Below, piece by piece: positions 25,634-34,870 of a DNA stretch of 64,000 nt (position 1 is its first letter; the number at the start of each line of letters is the position of its first letter). Both the position numbers and the translations under genes were made by a program. The DNA is from Caballeronia sordidicola (GTDB taxonomy: Bacteria; Pseudomonadota; Gammaproteobacteria; Burkholderiales; Burkholderiaceae): contig NZ_MTHB01000185.1 in assembly GCF_002220365.1 (NCBI RefSeq), positions 26,205 to 90,204 of the forward strand, in the 5' to 3' direction. Under the pieces are notes generated by a model. That model saw only the letters and a list, made by a program, of their open reading frames with translations, had not been told where the DNA came from and did no database searches.

Positions 25634-26023
25634 ATGAATCTGATTGAGCAACTCGAGCAAGAAGAAATCGCGCGCGCGCTCGGCGAGAAAACCATCCCCG
25701 CATTCGCCCCCGGCGATACGGTGATCGTTAGCGTCAACGTAGTCGAAGGTACGCGCAAGCGTGTCCAGGCTTACGAAGGCGTTGTGATCTCGAAGCGCAA
25801 CCGTGGATTGAACTCGAATTTCATCGTCCGCAAGATTTCGTCGGGCGAAGGCGTCGAGCGTACGTTCCAGACCTACTCGCCGCTGCTGGCGAGCATTGTC
25901 GTGAAGCGTCGTGGTGACGTGCGTCGTGCGAAGCTGTACTACCTGCGCGAGCGTTCGGGCAAGTCGGCTCGGATCAAGGAAAAGCTCGTGTCGAAAGACC
26001 GTGCTGCTGCCAAGGCGCAATAA
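25634..26023 (+). CDS. rplS: 50S ribosomal protein L19
   Basis: L19 sits at the 30S-50S interface. The 129-residue protein carries the family signature around VVEGTRKRVQAYEGVVISKRNRG, with KLYYLRERSGKSARIKEK at the end. It is the last gene of the rpsP operon, 142 bases after trmD. A ribosome site (AGGAG) precedes ATG 25634, and a strong terminator follows. Confidence 0.98.
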   Translation: MNLIEQLEQEEIARALGEKTIPAFAPGDTVIVSVNVVEGTRKRVQAYEGVVISKRNRGLNSNFIVRKISSGEGVERTFQTYSPLLASIVVKRRGDVRRAKLYYLRERSGKSARIKEKLVSKDRAAAKAQ

Positions 26024-26044
26024 ACTGCACCGAAGCTGCACTGG

Positions 26045-26072
26045 AAAAAGCACCTTCGCGGGTGCTTTTTTC
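26045..26072 (+). terminator. Terminator after rplS
   Basis: AAAAAGCACC (26045-26054) and GGTGCTTTTT (26061-26070) form a 10-bp stem with a TTCGCG loop, and more T follows. Confidence 0.92.
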
Positions 26073-26187
26073 TTTGGTGTGGTCAAATCGTGTTTTGCGC
26101 TTCACTTCAGTTTTATTTGGGTACTGACCGCAATGCTTTTTTAAAATCAGAATCAGAACCAGACCCTCCCAAGAACTAAAAGCCCTC

Positions 26188-26889
26188 GTGTCTCCGACCA
26201 AGCTGTCGACTCCCCGAATCCTCGAGCCTGAGATCTTGCCGATCGAATCGACCGGCGCCGATCTGCCGCCTGTGCGCAGCGAACTCCTGACGCCGGCCGG
26301 ACTGCGTGCGCGCTTCAAGCAGACGCTCGCCTGGACGCCCGACGCGCGCGACGACAGGATCAAGGCGCTGGGTGGGGATCCACGGGTGGCGTCGGTGCTG
26401 ATTGCACTGGTTTTGCGGGAGACCGGCTTGACCGTGCTCCTCACGCAACGGGCGGATCATCTTTCGGATCACGCGGGGCAGATCAGCTTCCCGGGCGGAC
26501 GCCGGGAGCCGGAGGACCTTGACGCCGCCGCGACCGCGCTTCGCGAAGCGCAGGAAGAGGTAGGCCTCGCGGCGAAGCACGTGGAAGTGCTTGGGGAGTT
26601 GCCCGAGTATCTGACGGGAACGGGGTTTCGGGTCACGCCGGTCGTGGCGCTGGTGCATCCTCCGTTCGAACTGCACGCCGATACCCTCGAAGTCGCCGAT
26701 ATCTTCGAAGTCCCGCTCGCATTTCTCATGAACCCGGCCAATCACCAGGTCCGCGTGTTTCGTTGGGAAGACGGCGAGCGTCGTTTTTTTGCGATGCCTT
26801 TTTCGCCTGCCGAGAATGTGGCTCCGTATTTTATCTGGGGTGCAACGGCGGGTATGTTACGCAATTTCTATCGCTTCCTCGCGGCTTGA
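26188..26889 (+). CDS. NUDIX hydrolase, coenzyme A pyrophosphatase type
   Basis: The 233-residue protein carries the NUDIX box split over ISFPGGRREPEDLDAAATAL and REAQEEVGL (residues 97-127), plus the LLTQRADHLSDHAGQISFPGG stretch typical of CoA pyrophosphatases (NudL/YeaB group). Such enzymes cut CoA or its derivatives to 4'-phosphopantetheine and 3',5'-ADP. It starts with GTG 26188. It is followed after 114 bases by the CobD-like membrane protein, an order common in Burkholderia. Confidence 0.88.
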   Translation: MSPTKLSTPRILEPEILPIESTGADLPPVRSELLTPAGLRARFKQTLAWTPDARDDRIKALGGDPRVASVLIALVLRETGLTVLLTQRADHLSDHAGQISFPGGRREPEDLDAAATALREAQEEVGLAAKHVEVLGELPEYLTGTGFRVTPVVALVHPPFELHADTLEVADIFEVPLAFLMNPANHQVRVFRWEDGERRFFAMPFSPAENVAPYFIWGATAGMLRNFYRFLAA

Positions 26890-27003
26890 CGCCCAACGTG
26901 CAGAGGCTCGGCTAACCATGCAGCCGATGTGTCCCTCTGATGCGGACGGTGCTGTGCTATCTTTACAAGAAATTCGTAAAACTCGAATGTCTCGGCGCAT
27001 CGC

Positions 27004-27942
27004 ATGACTTTTTTCTCTGTATTGCTGGCTCTCATCATCGAGCAGTTGCGCGCGCTCTCGCCGCAGAATCCCATTTCGGCGTTGCTTCAGTACCATGCGG
27101 AATCCGCAGCTCATGGCTTCGATGCCGGCAAGCAGCGGCACGGCGTGCTCGCGTGGCTAGTGGTCGTGGTGCCATGGACGTTAGCCGTCGGGCTTGTCTA
27201 TTACGTGCTCTATCGCATCAACTTTGCGCTGGCGTTCCTGTGGAACGTCGTGATCGTGTATTGCACGTTGGGCTTCCGGCAGTTCAGCCACTATTTCACC
27301 GACATCCATCTCGCCCTGAACAACGACGACGTGCCGCGCGCTCGCGAGATTCTCAATGAGTGGACCGGCATTGATACGCTTGATATGCCCGTCAGCGAGA
27401 TCGTCCGGCATACCCTCGTTCATGCGGTGGTGGCGTCGCATCGGCACGTGTTTGGTGTGTTCTTCTGGTTCTTGATTCCGATCGGACCGGCGGGCGCGGT
27501 GTTTTATCGCATCGCGGAGTATCTGGCGAGGTCGTGGGTCCAGCCGACTGACGAACGTACGCCGGCATTCTCTACCTTCGCGCAGCGGGCGTTCTTTTTC
27601 ATCGACTGGGTGCCGGCGCGGCTGACTGCGCTGGGCTTCGCCATTGTCGGGAATTTCGAGGACGCTATTTATGCCTGGCGCAACCACGCCCGGCAATGGC
27701 CCGATGCCAACGAAGGGGTTCTGCTCGCGGCGGGGAGTGGGGCGCTGGGAGCGCGTCTGGCGGGTCCGTTAGCGGAGCCGCTGAGCGTCGAGGCGTTGGC
27801 TGTTGGCGATGCCAGTCCGCTGCCTGTTGGCGACGACTGCACGCCGCGGACTTTGCAGTCTGCCGTGGGCCTTGTCTGGCGTGCCGTGATTCTCTGGATG
27901 CTGTTGCTGCTTATGCTCAGCATCGCGGTGTGGCTGGCCTGA
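27004..27942 (+). CDS. CobD/CbiB- or AmpE-like integral membrane protein
   Basis: The 312-residue protein starts MTFFSVLLALIIEQLRAL. It has several hydrophobic segments (about 47-70, 76-94, 152-175 and a C-terminal helix 290-311), and conserved FSHYFTDIHLALNNDD and PIGPAGAVFYR stretches seen in CobD/CbiB-family proteins. True CbiB attaches aminopropanol to cobyric acid; AmpE senses beta-lactam stress. No cobalamin or ampD gene is in this window, so neither role can be claimed. It converges with the DUF2007 gene. Confidence 0.75.
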   Translation: MTFFSVLLALIIEQLRALSPQNPISALLQYHAESAAHGFDAGKQRHGVLAWLVVVVPWTLAVGLVYYVLYRINFALAFLWNVVIVYCTLGFRQFSHYFTDIHLALNNDDVPRAREILNEWTGIDTLDMPVSEIVRHTLVHAVVASHRHVFGVFFWFLIPIGPAGAVFYRIAEYLARSWVQPTDERTPAFSTFAQRAFFFIDWVPARLTALGFAIVGNFEDAIYAWRNHARQWPDANEGVLLAAGSGALGARLAGPLAEPLSVEALAVGDASPLPVGDDCTPRTLQSAVGLVWRAVILWMLLLLMLSIAVWLA

Positions 27943-27993
27943 AACAACGCTGCTTGACTTGACTTCCTGCCGGGCAGCGTTGTCCTTGCAGCC

Positions 27994-28320
27994 CTACTCG
28001 TCGTTCAGCGGGTCCCTCTCTGTCCCGCATTGCCAGCACACCGTGAACTGCGCTTCCAGTGGCTCACCGCATTGCTGGCAGCGCCATCCCCGGGCATTGG
28101 TTGCCGGACCGCTTCGGGCGCGCTCCAGGATGCCTGTCGCCAATACCTCGTCGCGATCATCCAGTATCCATATCTCGGGCGCGCATTGCTCCGCTGGAAT
28201 CTCGCCCATCGCACCGCTCAAATAACGGTTGTGTAACTCGCACCCTATCCCTGCTGTCACCAGCACATTCACCCAGTGATGCGCTGTGATCAGATTCGGA
28301 GCCCGCGTCAGTTTCTTCAT
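27994..28320 (-). CDS. DUF2007 protein with a C-terminal zinc ribbon
   Basis: The 108-residue protein has an N-terminal DUF2007-like domain (residues 1-66: APNLITAHHWVNVLVTAGI and EIWILDDRDEVLA), related to PII-like signal-transducing folds. The C-terminal ribbon has two Cys pairs, in CQQCGEPL and CWQCGTER. The function is unknown. The rsgA gene lies just upstream on the same strand (65 bases), so the two may be cotranscribed. Confidence 0.75.
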   Translation of the reverse strand: MKKLTRAPNLITAHHWVNVLVTAGIGCELHNRYLSGAMGEIPAEQCAPEIWILDDRDEVLATGILERARSGPATNARGWRCQQCGEPLEAQFTVCWQCGTERDPLNDE

Positions 28321-28385
28321 CCCGTCGCAATCTGTTTTAGCGGTCTGTTTAGCTGCAGTTGCCCATACTCATCAGGTCGATGAAA

Positions 28386-29312
28386 TCATCGAACAATCTG
28401 ACTGGCCTCATGCACCAGTTGCGCGTACAACTGGTGTCGCGCCGGCCTGATCTTGCCTTGCGCCATGGCTTCCAGAATCGCGCAGCCCGGTTCGTGCAGA
28501 TGCCGGCAGTTGTAGAAGCGACACTTGCCGAGGAACGGCCGGAAGTCCGCGAACGAACGCTCCAGCTGTCCCTCGGACAAGTGATGCAGTCCAAACTCCT
28601 GGAACCCTGGCGAATCGATCAGCGATCCTCCTCCCGGCAGCGGATAGAGCCGCGTGAACGTGGTCGTGTGCCGGCCGCTGTTCAACGCCTTCGATATCTC
28701 ACGCGTTGCCACTTCGGCGTTCGGCACGAGGATGTTCACCAGCGTCGATTTACCCATGCCCGATTGCCCAAGCAGCAAGGTGGCACGGTCGGCCAGTCGC
28801 GCATCGAGTTCTTCATGCACACGCTCAGGCGCCGCTTTCGCCGATAACTCCACCACCGTGTACCCAAGCTCCCGATACAACGCCAGCCTCTTGCGAGCGA
28901 CCGCGAGGGGTCCTTCCATATCGATCTTGTTCAGCACGATCAACGGCTCGAGCCCGTGCGCCTCGGCAGCAATCAGCGCGCGCCCAAGCAAGTCCTCGCT
29001 GAAATGCGGCTCCGTGCCGAGCACGATCATGAGCTGGTCGAGATTGGCGGCGAAGAGCTTCGACTTGAACTGGTCGGATCGGTAAAGCAGGTTGCGGCGC
29101 TCGCCAATCTCGACGATCACCCCCTGATCCGCGGATGACTGCTCGTAACTCACGCGGTCGCCGACCGCTATCTCGCTGCGCTTGCCACGCGGGAAGCATT
29201 GGAGCATGGCGCTGCCGTCGGCGGGGGCGACCAGATAATGCCGCCCGTGCGCAGCAATGACCTTTCCTTCGATGCGCGCGTTTGTCGCTTTCTTCGCGTT
29301 GCCCGGCCTCAT
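28386..29312 (-). CDS. rsgA: Ribosome small subunit-dependent GTPase A
   Basis: RsgA checks late 30S assembly and releases RbfA. The 308-residue protein is a circularly permuted GTPase. It has an N-terminal OB fold (about 12-70), G4 NKID near residue 122, the G1 P-loop GQSGMGKSTLVN near residue 180, G3 DSPGF, and a C-terminal zinc knuckle with Cys in CRFYNCRHLHEPGC. Its ATG overlaps the stop of the upstream M48 protease gene (ATGA), so the two are translationally coupled. Confidence 0.96.
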   Translation of the reverse strand: MRPGNAKKATNARIEGKVIAAHGRHYLVAPADGSAMLQCFPRGKRSEIAVGDRVSYEQSSADQGVIVEIGERRNLLYRSDQFKSKLFAANLDQLMIVLGTEPHFSEDLLGRALIAAEAHGLEPLIVLNKIDMEGPLAVARKRLALYRELGYTVVELSAKAAPERVHEELDARLADRATLLLGQSGMGKSTLVNILVPNAEVATREISKALNSGRHTTTFTRLYPLPGGGSLIDSPGFQEFGLHHLSEGQLERSFADFRPFLGKCRFYNCRHLHEPGCAILEAMAQGKIRPARHQLYAQLVHEASQIVR

Positions 29313-30577
29313 GCGGCGTACCGCATCAAGCGCTCGATGCGCTGCGATGCAGGCGGATGCGATGCATAAAACGCGGAGTACAGCGGATCGGGCGTAAGCG
29401 TGGACGCGTTGTCCTCGTACAGCTTGACCAGCGCGTTGACGAGGTCACGCGGGTCGGTCTGGCTTGCGGCGAACGCATCGGCTTCGAATTCATGCTTGCG
29501 CGAGCTCAGGCTGCCCAACGGCGTTACGAAGAACATGAAGACGGGCAACGCCAGCATGAACAGCACCAGCGCGAGGCCGTTGTTGTTGCCGAGCAGCGAT
29601 GGCCGCACGCCAAGCCCTTCGTAGAACCATACGCATTGCGCCAGCCAGCCGAGAAGCGCAAGCATCGCGAGACTGAGTACGAACGTGACGATCAGGCGCT
29701 TGATCACGTGGCGCCGCTTGAAGTGGCCGAGCTCGTGTGCGAGCACCGCTTCGATCTCGTTGCCGGAGAGCCGGGCGAGCAGGGTATCGAAGAACACGAT
29801 TCGCTTCGCCGCGCCGAAACCCGTGAAATACGCGTTGCCGTGCGCCGAACGGCGGCTGCCGTCCATGACGAACAAACCCTTCGCGGCGAACCCCGTACGC
29901 GACATCAGGTTCTCGATACGCGAGCGCAACGCTTCGTCTTTCAGCGGCTCGAACTTGTTGAACAGCGGCGCGATAAACGTGGGGTACAGGATCAGCACGA
30001 GCATCTGGAACGCGACCAGCAGCACCCACGCCCACAGCCACCACAACGCGCCGGCCTGGTTCATCAGCCACAGCGTCACGAACAGCACTGGCAAGCCGAT
30101 CGCCGCGCCCAGCACGATGCCTTTCACCAGGTCGAGGAAAAAGAGCTTCTTCGTCATCCGGTTGAAGCCGAATTTCTCTTCGATCACAAAGTGCCGGATG
30201 TAGTCGAACGGCAGATCCACCACGCTGGTGATCGCGACCACGATAGCCACCAGCGCCATCTGCCCCACATAACCGCGGCCGAGCCAGTCGGAGACGGCGA
30301 GTTCGATCTGCTGGATGCCGCCAAGCAGGGTCAGCGCGATCAGCAGCGCCGCGCTGATCACGACCTCGACCATGGTCAGGCGCGTGCGCTCGACGGTGTA
30401 ATCGGCGGCGCGCTGGTGGGCGGCGAGCGGAATGGTCTGCAGGAACTGCGGTGGCACATCCTTGCGATGCGCGGCGACGTGCCGGATCTGGCGCGATGCC
30501 AGCCAGAGCTTGGTGCCGACCATGCCGACCAGCGCTACGACGAACACGATCGAAAAGGCGAGATTGAAATTGGACAT
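29309..30577 (-). CDS. M48 family membrane zinc protease (Ste24/CAAX type)
   Basis: The 422-residue integral membrane metalloprotease has the zinc motif HELGHFKRRH (near 282-291) and the third ligand in EFEADAFA (near 361). About six hydrophobic spans surround the catalytic domain. Bacterial relatives degrade misfolded membrane proteins; CAAX processing as in yeast is unlikely. The 4-base overlap with rsgA and the divergent orn gene to the right form a block conserved in Burkholderiaceae. Confidence 0.92.
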   Translation of the reverse strand: MSNFNLAFSIVFVVALVGMVGTKLWLASRQIRHVAAHRKDVPPQFLQTIPLAAHQRAADYTVERTRLTMVEVVISAALLIALTLLGGIQQIELAVSDWLGRGYVGQMALVAIVVAITSVVDLPFDYIRHFVIEEKFGFNRMTKKLFFLDLVKGIVLGAAIGLPVLFVTLWLMNQAGALWWLWAWVLLVAFQMLVLILYPTFIAPLFNKFEPLKDEALRSRIENLMSRTGFAAKGLFVMDGSRRSAHGNAYFTGFGAAKRIVFFDTLLARLSGNEIEAVLAHELGHFKRRHVIKRLIVTFVLSLAMLALLGWLAQCVWFYEGLGVRPSLLGNNNGLALVLFMLALPVFMFFVTPLGSLSSRKHEFEADAFAASQTDPRDLVNALVKLYEDNASTLTPDPLYSAFYASHPPASQRIERLMRYAA

Positions 30578-30715
30578 CAGCGGAAACCCGATTGAAATAT
30601 GCGCGATTGAACTATGCGAGAATTATAGGTTCTTGGCCGCTGCCGCGCGCGGTCTGTGTTGGTTATCCAAAACCGCGCCTGGCAAGGCGTCAAACCCCTC
30701 TCAGGTTGCCCTCAT

Positions 30716-31345
30716 ATGGCCGATCCCGTGCTCGATCCCGCTTCCTCCCCAAGCTCCTCGGACCTCGTCCGCAGCGACATGAACCTCGTGTGGCTCGACA
30801 TGGAGATGACGGGCCTCGAGCCCGACACCGACCGCATTATCGAAATTGCGGTGGTGGTGACGAATTCGACGCTCGACAAACTGGTGGAAGGGCCGGTCCT
30901 CGCGATTCACCAGGATGAAACGGCGCTGGGCAAGATGGATGAGTGGAACCGCAACACGCACGGCCGCTCGGGACTGACGGAGCGCGTGCGGGCGTCGACG
31001 GTCGATGAAGCAGAAGCCACGCGGCAAATCCGCGAATTCCTGGGTCAGTATGTCCCGCCGGGCAAGTCACCCATGTGCGGCAATTCCATCTGTCAGGACC
31101 GGCGTTTCATGGCCCGGTGGATGCCCGAACTGGAAACGTTTTTCCACTATCGCAACCTCGACGTCAGCACGCTCAAGGAACTGTGCCGCCGCTGGCAGCC
31201 GGCTATCTACAAGGGTTTTCAGAAGCGCGCGATGCACACGGCGCTTGCCGATATCCACGAATCCATCGACGAACTCAAGTACTACCGCGAGCATTTCCTG
31301 ATTCCGTCGGCAGCGGGCAATGCCACGCCGACCACGCCGGTTTAA
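30716..31345 (+). CDS. orn: Oligoribonuclease
   Basis: Orn is the essential DEDDh exonuclease that degrades diribonucleotides, including pGpG from c-di-GMP breakdown. The 209-residue protein has the DMEMTGLEPDTDRIIEIAVV exo I motif, the exo II region NSICQDRRFMARWMPELE and the exo III HTALADIHESIDELKYY. ATG 30716 gives about 22 residues before the conserved NLVWLDMEM, typical of Burkholderia; an internal ATG near 30779 would give the E. coli length. It is divergent from the M48 protease. Confidence 0.96.
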   Translation: MADPVLDPASSPSSSDLVRSDMNLVWLDMEMTGLEPDTDRIIEIAVVVTNSTLDKLVEGPVLAIHQDETALGKMDEWNRNTHGRSGLTERVRASTVDEAEATRQIREFLGQYVPPGKSPMCGNSICQDRRFMARWMPELETFFHYRNLDVSTLKELCRRWQPAIYKGFQKRAMHTALADIHESIDELKYYREHFLIPSAAGNATPTTPV

Positions 31346-31357
31346 GCGCGTAGTCGA

Positions 31358-31978
31358 TCAGGATTTTGGCGGCCGGATCGCGTTTTTCGGCCTGAACGCG
31401 GCCACTACTTCGGGCCGTGTTTCGATGTATGGGCCGCCGATCAGATCGATGCAATAAGGCACCGCGGCAAAAATGCCCGGTACCTTGGGTTTGCCGTCGG
31501 TGTCGCGTAATCCTTCCAGCGTTTCGCGGATCGATTTCGGCTGGCCGGGCAAATTGACGATCAGCGCCGCGTGATCCGCCGTTTCGCGAATCACGGCCAC
31601 TTGTCGCGACAAAATGGCTGTCGGCACGAAGTTCAGGCTGATCTGGCGCATTTGTTCGCCGAAACCGGGCATGGGCTTCGTGGCGACTGCGAGCGTGGCT
31701 TCCGGCGTCACGTCGCGGCGTGACGGGCCCGTGCCGCCGGTGGTCAGGATCAGGTCACAGCCGGTTTCATCGACGAGTTCGATCAGCGTGGCCGAGATGG
31801 TCGCCGCGTCGTCCTGGATCAGCCGGGTTTCCGCGCGCCAGGGCGAACTCAGTGCACTCGCGAGCCACTCTTGCAGCGACGGAATGCCCTTGTCCTCGTA
31901 CACGCCCTGTGAAGCGCGGTCGCTGATCGACACCAGGCCGATCACCAATTCGTCCGGATGGTTACGCTTTGTAGCCAT
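31358..31978 (-). CDS. mogA: Molybdopterin adenylyltransferase
   Basis: It adenylylates molybdopterin before molybdate insertion in molybdenum cofactor synthesis. The 206-residue protein has the MoCF/MogA fold with GLVSISDRASQGVYEDKGIP at the start, the TTGGTGPSRRDVTPEA substrate loop (near 77-92) and NLPGQPKSIRE. ATG 31978 is chosen because the 14 upstream residues overlap the end of darP without conservation. The 17-base overlap with darP upstream suggests coupling. Confidence 0.93.
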   Translation of the reverse strand: MATKRNHPDELVIGLVSISDRASQGVYEDKGIPSLQEWLASALSSPWRAETRLIQDDAATISATLIELVDETGCDLILTTGGTGPSRRDVTPEATLAVATKPMPGFGEQMRQISLNFVPTAILSRQVAVIRETADHAALIVNLPGQPKSIRETLEGLRDTDGKPKVPGIFAAVPYCIDLIGGPYIETRPEVVAAFRPKNAIRPPKS

Positions 31979-32612
31979 CGTCGTCTTCTCGCTCCGGGAA
32001 TTCGACGCCTTCGTCTCCATCTTCGCCTTCGATCAAGCTCTCATCTTCTTCGTCTTCCACGCCCGCTGCGGTCTTGATCCATTGGAACAGTTCGCGGAAG
32101 TAGCGCGGCGGTTTGGCCTGTTCGCGTTCCTTGCGGGCGTTGCGGATCAGCGTGCGGCCTTCTTGCGGGTCGACGCCGGGGTGTTGGCGAATGAAATCGG
32201 TGAGGGCGGCGTCGTCGGCGAGGAGTTTTTCGCGGGTTCTTTCGATCCAGTGCAGCTTGGCCGTTTCAGCCCGGTTCACGCCGCGATACGAATCCAGCGC
32301 AGTGCGAATCGCTGCCGTTTCCTCATCGGTCAGTGAGCGCATGACACGGCCGACGTATTGCAGTTGGCGGCGTTTGCCTTCGTGGTCGGTAATGCGGCGG
32401 GCGGCACGGACGGCGTCGTCGAGCTTTTCCGGCATGGGCATGCGTTTGAGCGCGTCTTTCGGCAGTTCGATCAGCGTGACGCCGAGTACTTGCAGCGCAA
32501 GCATGTCGCGTTTGAGCTGGGATTTGCTGGGACGGTCGTAGCCGTGCTCGCTGCCGTCCTGTTCGGAGGCCTCGGCCGGGTTTATCGGTTGCGTGCGGGT
32601 TTTACGGTTCAT
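31962..32612 (-). CDS. darP: Ribosome biogenesis factor DarP (YjgA)
   Basis: DarP takes part in late 50S subunit assembly. The 216-residue protein has the DUF615 core: SKSQLKRDMLALQVLGVTLI, RRQLQYVGRVMR, and RLHWIERTRE-like and KPPRYFRELFQWIK segments. A very acidic tail rich in Glu and Asp follows and is longer than in E. coli. ATG 32612 removes 55 upstream residues of the frame. The gene is divergent from pmbA, its usual neighbour in proteobacteria. Confidence 0.94.
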   Translation of the reverse strand: MNRKTRTQPINPAEASEQDGSEHGYDRPSKSQLKRDMLALQVLGVTLIELPKDALKRMPMPEKLDDAVRAARRITDHEGKRRQLQYVGRVMRSLTDEETAAIRTALDSYRGVNRAETAKLHWIERTREKLLADDAALTDFIRQHPGVDPQEGRTLIRNARKEREQAKPPRYFRELFQWIKTAAGVEDEEDESLIEGEDGDEGVEFPEREDDDGYKA

Positions 32613-32794
32613 CCCGGTATTGTAGCGTGGCAGGGGTGAAACCAAACCCGTGCTGGACTTGCTATCATCGTGCGATGGTCGAAATCCGGCCACATAGCCG
32701 CATTCAAGTGCACAGCGGGCGCTAACCCGCCCCGTCACCACGACCAACAACGCGAACACGCTCGACACGTCGAGCACCCACAGGCAGACATAAA

Positions 32795-34165
32795 ATGGCA
32801 GCAGACATGGACGTCAGGCAACGCTTTTTCCCGCATACCCAGGACGAGCTGAAGGAAATCGCGTCCGACATCCTGCGGCATGCAAAGGAGCTCGGCGCCA
32901 CCGACTCCGCCACCGAGATCTCCGAAGGCGACGGCCTCTCAGTCAGCGTGCGCCGCGGCGAAGTCGAAACCATCGAGCACAATCGCGACAAAATGGTCGG
33001 CGTGACTGTGTTTATCGGAAACAAGCGCGGTAATGCCAGCACCTCGGACTTCACGCGCGCAGCGCTGAAAGACACCGTCGCCGCCGCCTACAACATCGCG
33101 CGTTTCACAGCTGAAGACAGCGCTGCAGGACTCGCCGAAGAAGAGTTGCTGGAAAAGGCGCCCCAAGATCTCGATCTCTACCACCCTTGGGACATTGACG
33201 CTGAAGAAGCCGCTGATCTCGCCCGTCGAGCAGAAGACGCCGCCTTCGCAGTCGACAAACGCATCCAGAACTCCGAAGGCGCAAGCGTATCGGCGCAGCA
33301 CTCGCAGTTCGTGCTGGCTACATCGCGCGGGTTCATGGGCGGTTATCCGTTCTCGCGTCACTACGTGGCGTGTGCCCCCATCGCGGGTTCCGGCCGTGAC
33401 ATGCAACGTGACGACTGGTACACATCGAAGCGCAACGCCGCCGATCTCGCCGAACCGGAAGCTATCGGCCGGTACGCCGCGCATCGCGCGCTCGCCCGCA
33501 TGGGCGCACGCGGGCTCGATACCCGCAAATGCCGCGTGATGTTCGAAGCACCGCTGGCAGCCGGCATCCTGGGTGCCTTCGTGCAGGCGGTGAGTGGCGG
33601 CGCGCTATATAGAAAGACCACGTTCCTCGTCGACAGCCTCGGCAAGCCGGTGTTCGCGCCGCACATCCAGGTGCTGGAAGACCCGCACGTGAAGGGCGGC
33701 ATGGGCAGTGCGCCTTTCGACGAAGAAGGCGTGCGCACGCAACGCCGCAACGTCGTGGAAGACGGCGTAGTGCAAGGCTATTTCCTGTCGACGTACTCGG
33801 CTCGCAAGCTGGGTATGAAAACGACGGGCAACGCGGGCGGTTCGCATAATTTATCGCTGCGTAGCTCGCTGACGAAACCCGGCGATGACTTCGAGGAAAT
33901 GCTCAAGAAGCTGGGCACGGGCCTGCTGCTGACAGAACTGATGGGGCAGGGCGTGAACTACGTCACCGGCGACTATTCGCGCGGCGCATCCGGCTTCTGG
34001 GTGGAGAACGGCAAGATCCAGTATCCGGTTGAAGAGATCACGGTCGCCAGCACGCTGCAGGAGATGTTCCGGCACATCGAGGCGATCGGCGCGGATACGG
34101 TCGTGCGCGGCAACAAGGAAATTGGCTCCGTGCTGATCGAAAAGATGACGATCGCGGGGCAGTAA
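32795..34165 (+). CDS. pmbA: Metalloprotease PmbA (TldE)
   Basis: PmbA/TldE pairs with TldD in a heteromeric protease that trims peptides such as microcin B17 precursors and CcdA. The 456-residue protein shows the family features: SVSVRRGEVETIEHNRDK near residue 50 and a C-terminal barrel with LSLRSSLTKPGDDFEEML, GVNYVTGDYSRGASGFWVENG and the final IGSVLIEKM. PmbA subunits lack the HExxxH zinc site of TldD, and none is seen here. The gene is divergent from darP and closed by a terminator. Confidence 0.96.
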   Translation: MAADMDVRQRFFPHTQDELKEIASDILRHAKELGATDSATEISEGDGLSVSVRRGEVETIEHNRDKMVGVTVFIGNKRGNASTSDFTRAALKDTVAAAYNIARFTAEDSAAGLAEEELLEKAPQDLDLYHPWDIDAEEAADLARRAEDAAFAVDKRIQNSEGASVSAQHSQFVLATSRGFMGGYPFSRHYVACAPIAGSGRDMQRDDWYTSKRNAADLAEPEAIGRYAAHRALARMGARGLDTRKCRVMFEAPLAAGILGAFVQAVSGGALYRKTTFLVDSLGKPVFAPHIQVLEDPHVKGGMGSAPFDEEGVRTQRRNVVEDGVVQGYFLSTYSARKLGMKTTGNAGGSHNLSLRSSLTKPGDDFEEMLKKLGTGLLLTELMGQGVNYVTGDYSRGASGFWVENGKIQYPVEEITVASTLQEMFRHIEAIGADTVVRGNKEIGSVLIEKMTIAGQ

Positions 34166-34182
34166 GAGGATCGACCGAAGAG

Positions 34183-34220
34183 AAAAAGCCCGGAACGGCT
34201 AGCGCCATTCCGGGCTTTTT
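34183..34220. terminator. Terminator between pmbA and folA
   Basis: AAAAAGCCCGGAA and TTCCGGGCTTTTT form a 13-bp stem around a 12-base loop. The symmetrical A and T runs let it act on both convergent genes. Confidence 0.92.
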
Positions 34221-34283
34221 CAATGGAAAGTGCAAAGCGCGATGGATTAGCCAGCAAGCGGATCGAACGCTCGAAAGCCGAAG

Positions 34284-34784
34284 CTAAGCCGTGCGGCGCT
34301 CGTACACCACGAACGAATAGTCGAAGTCATTCGGTGCTGCCGCATGATGCGTCTCCCGCGAGACCTCTGTCCAGATCGCTGCATCGGGCGCGTCAATGGA
34401 AATGTCGCCGGGGAAATCAGCATCGATCTCAGTCACGATCAGCTTGTGCGCGAGCGGCCACCCTTCGCGAAACAACTCGGCGCCACCGATCAGGAACACT
34501 TCGCCGGCGTCGTCGCGAGCGGCGAGCGACAGCGCATCGGCAAGCCGGGTCACCGTGTCGCAGCCGTCGAAGCGGCGCTGGGCGTCGCGCGTCACCACTA
34601 TATTCCGCCGTCCCGGCAACGCCCGTCCAATGGACTCATGCGTCTTGCGTCCCATCACAATTGGCGCGCCCATCGTCGTGCGTTTGAAGAACGCGAGGTC
34701 TTCGGGCAAGCGCCAGGGCAATTGGTTGTTGCGTCCGATCACGCCGTTGCGCGCGCGGGCGACGATCAGGGTCAGCGTCGTCAT
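34284..34784 (-). CDS. folA: Dihydrofolate reductase
   Basis: It reduces dihydrofolate to tetrahydrofolate with NADPH. The 166-residue protein has the substrate-side Asp/Trp region NGVIGRNNQLPWRLPEDLAFF (residues 13-33), the NADPH motif MGRKTHESIGRALPGRRN and the LIGGAEL segment. thyA, its usual partner because thymidylate synthase produces dihydrofolate, lies 4.6 kb to the right. The two are separated by the sigma-54 activator module. Confidence 0.96.
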   Translation of the reverse strand: MTTLTLIVARARNGVIGRNNQLPWRLPEDLAFFKRTTMGAPIVMGRKTHESIGRALPGRRNIVVTRDAQRRFDGCDTVTRLADALSLAARDDAGEVFLIGGAELFREGWPLAHKLIVTEIDADFPGDISIDAPDAAIWTEVSRETHHAAAPNDFDYSFVVYERRTA

Positions 34785-34870
34785 GGTGTGCAGAGCCGTA
34801 TCCGGCTTCGAGATAAATCAAGCCGTCGATTCTACCCGACGCCCGACGCCCGACGCCGCGAGCCTTCTCA

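Noticed and set aside
29282..30595. 437-codon plus-strand frame
   Set aside because: It is antisense to the M48 protease gene, which has HELGH and membrane spans. The plus frame is a Gln/His/Arg-rich shadow.
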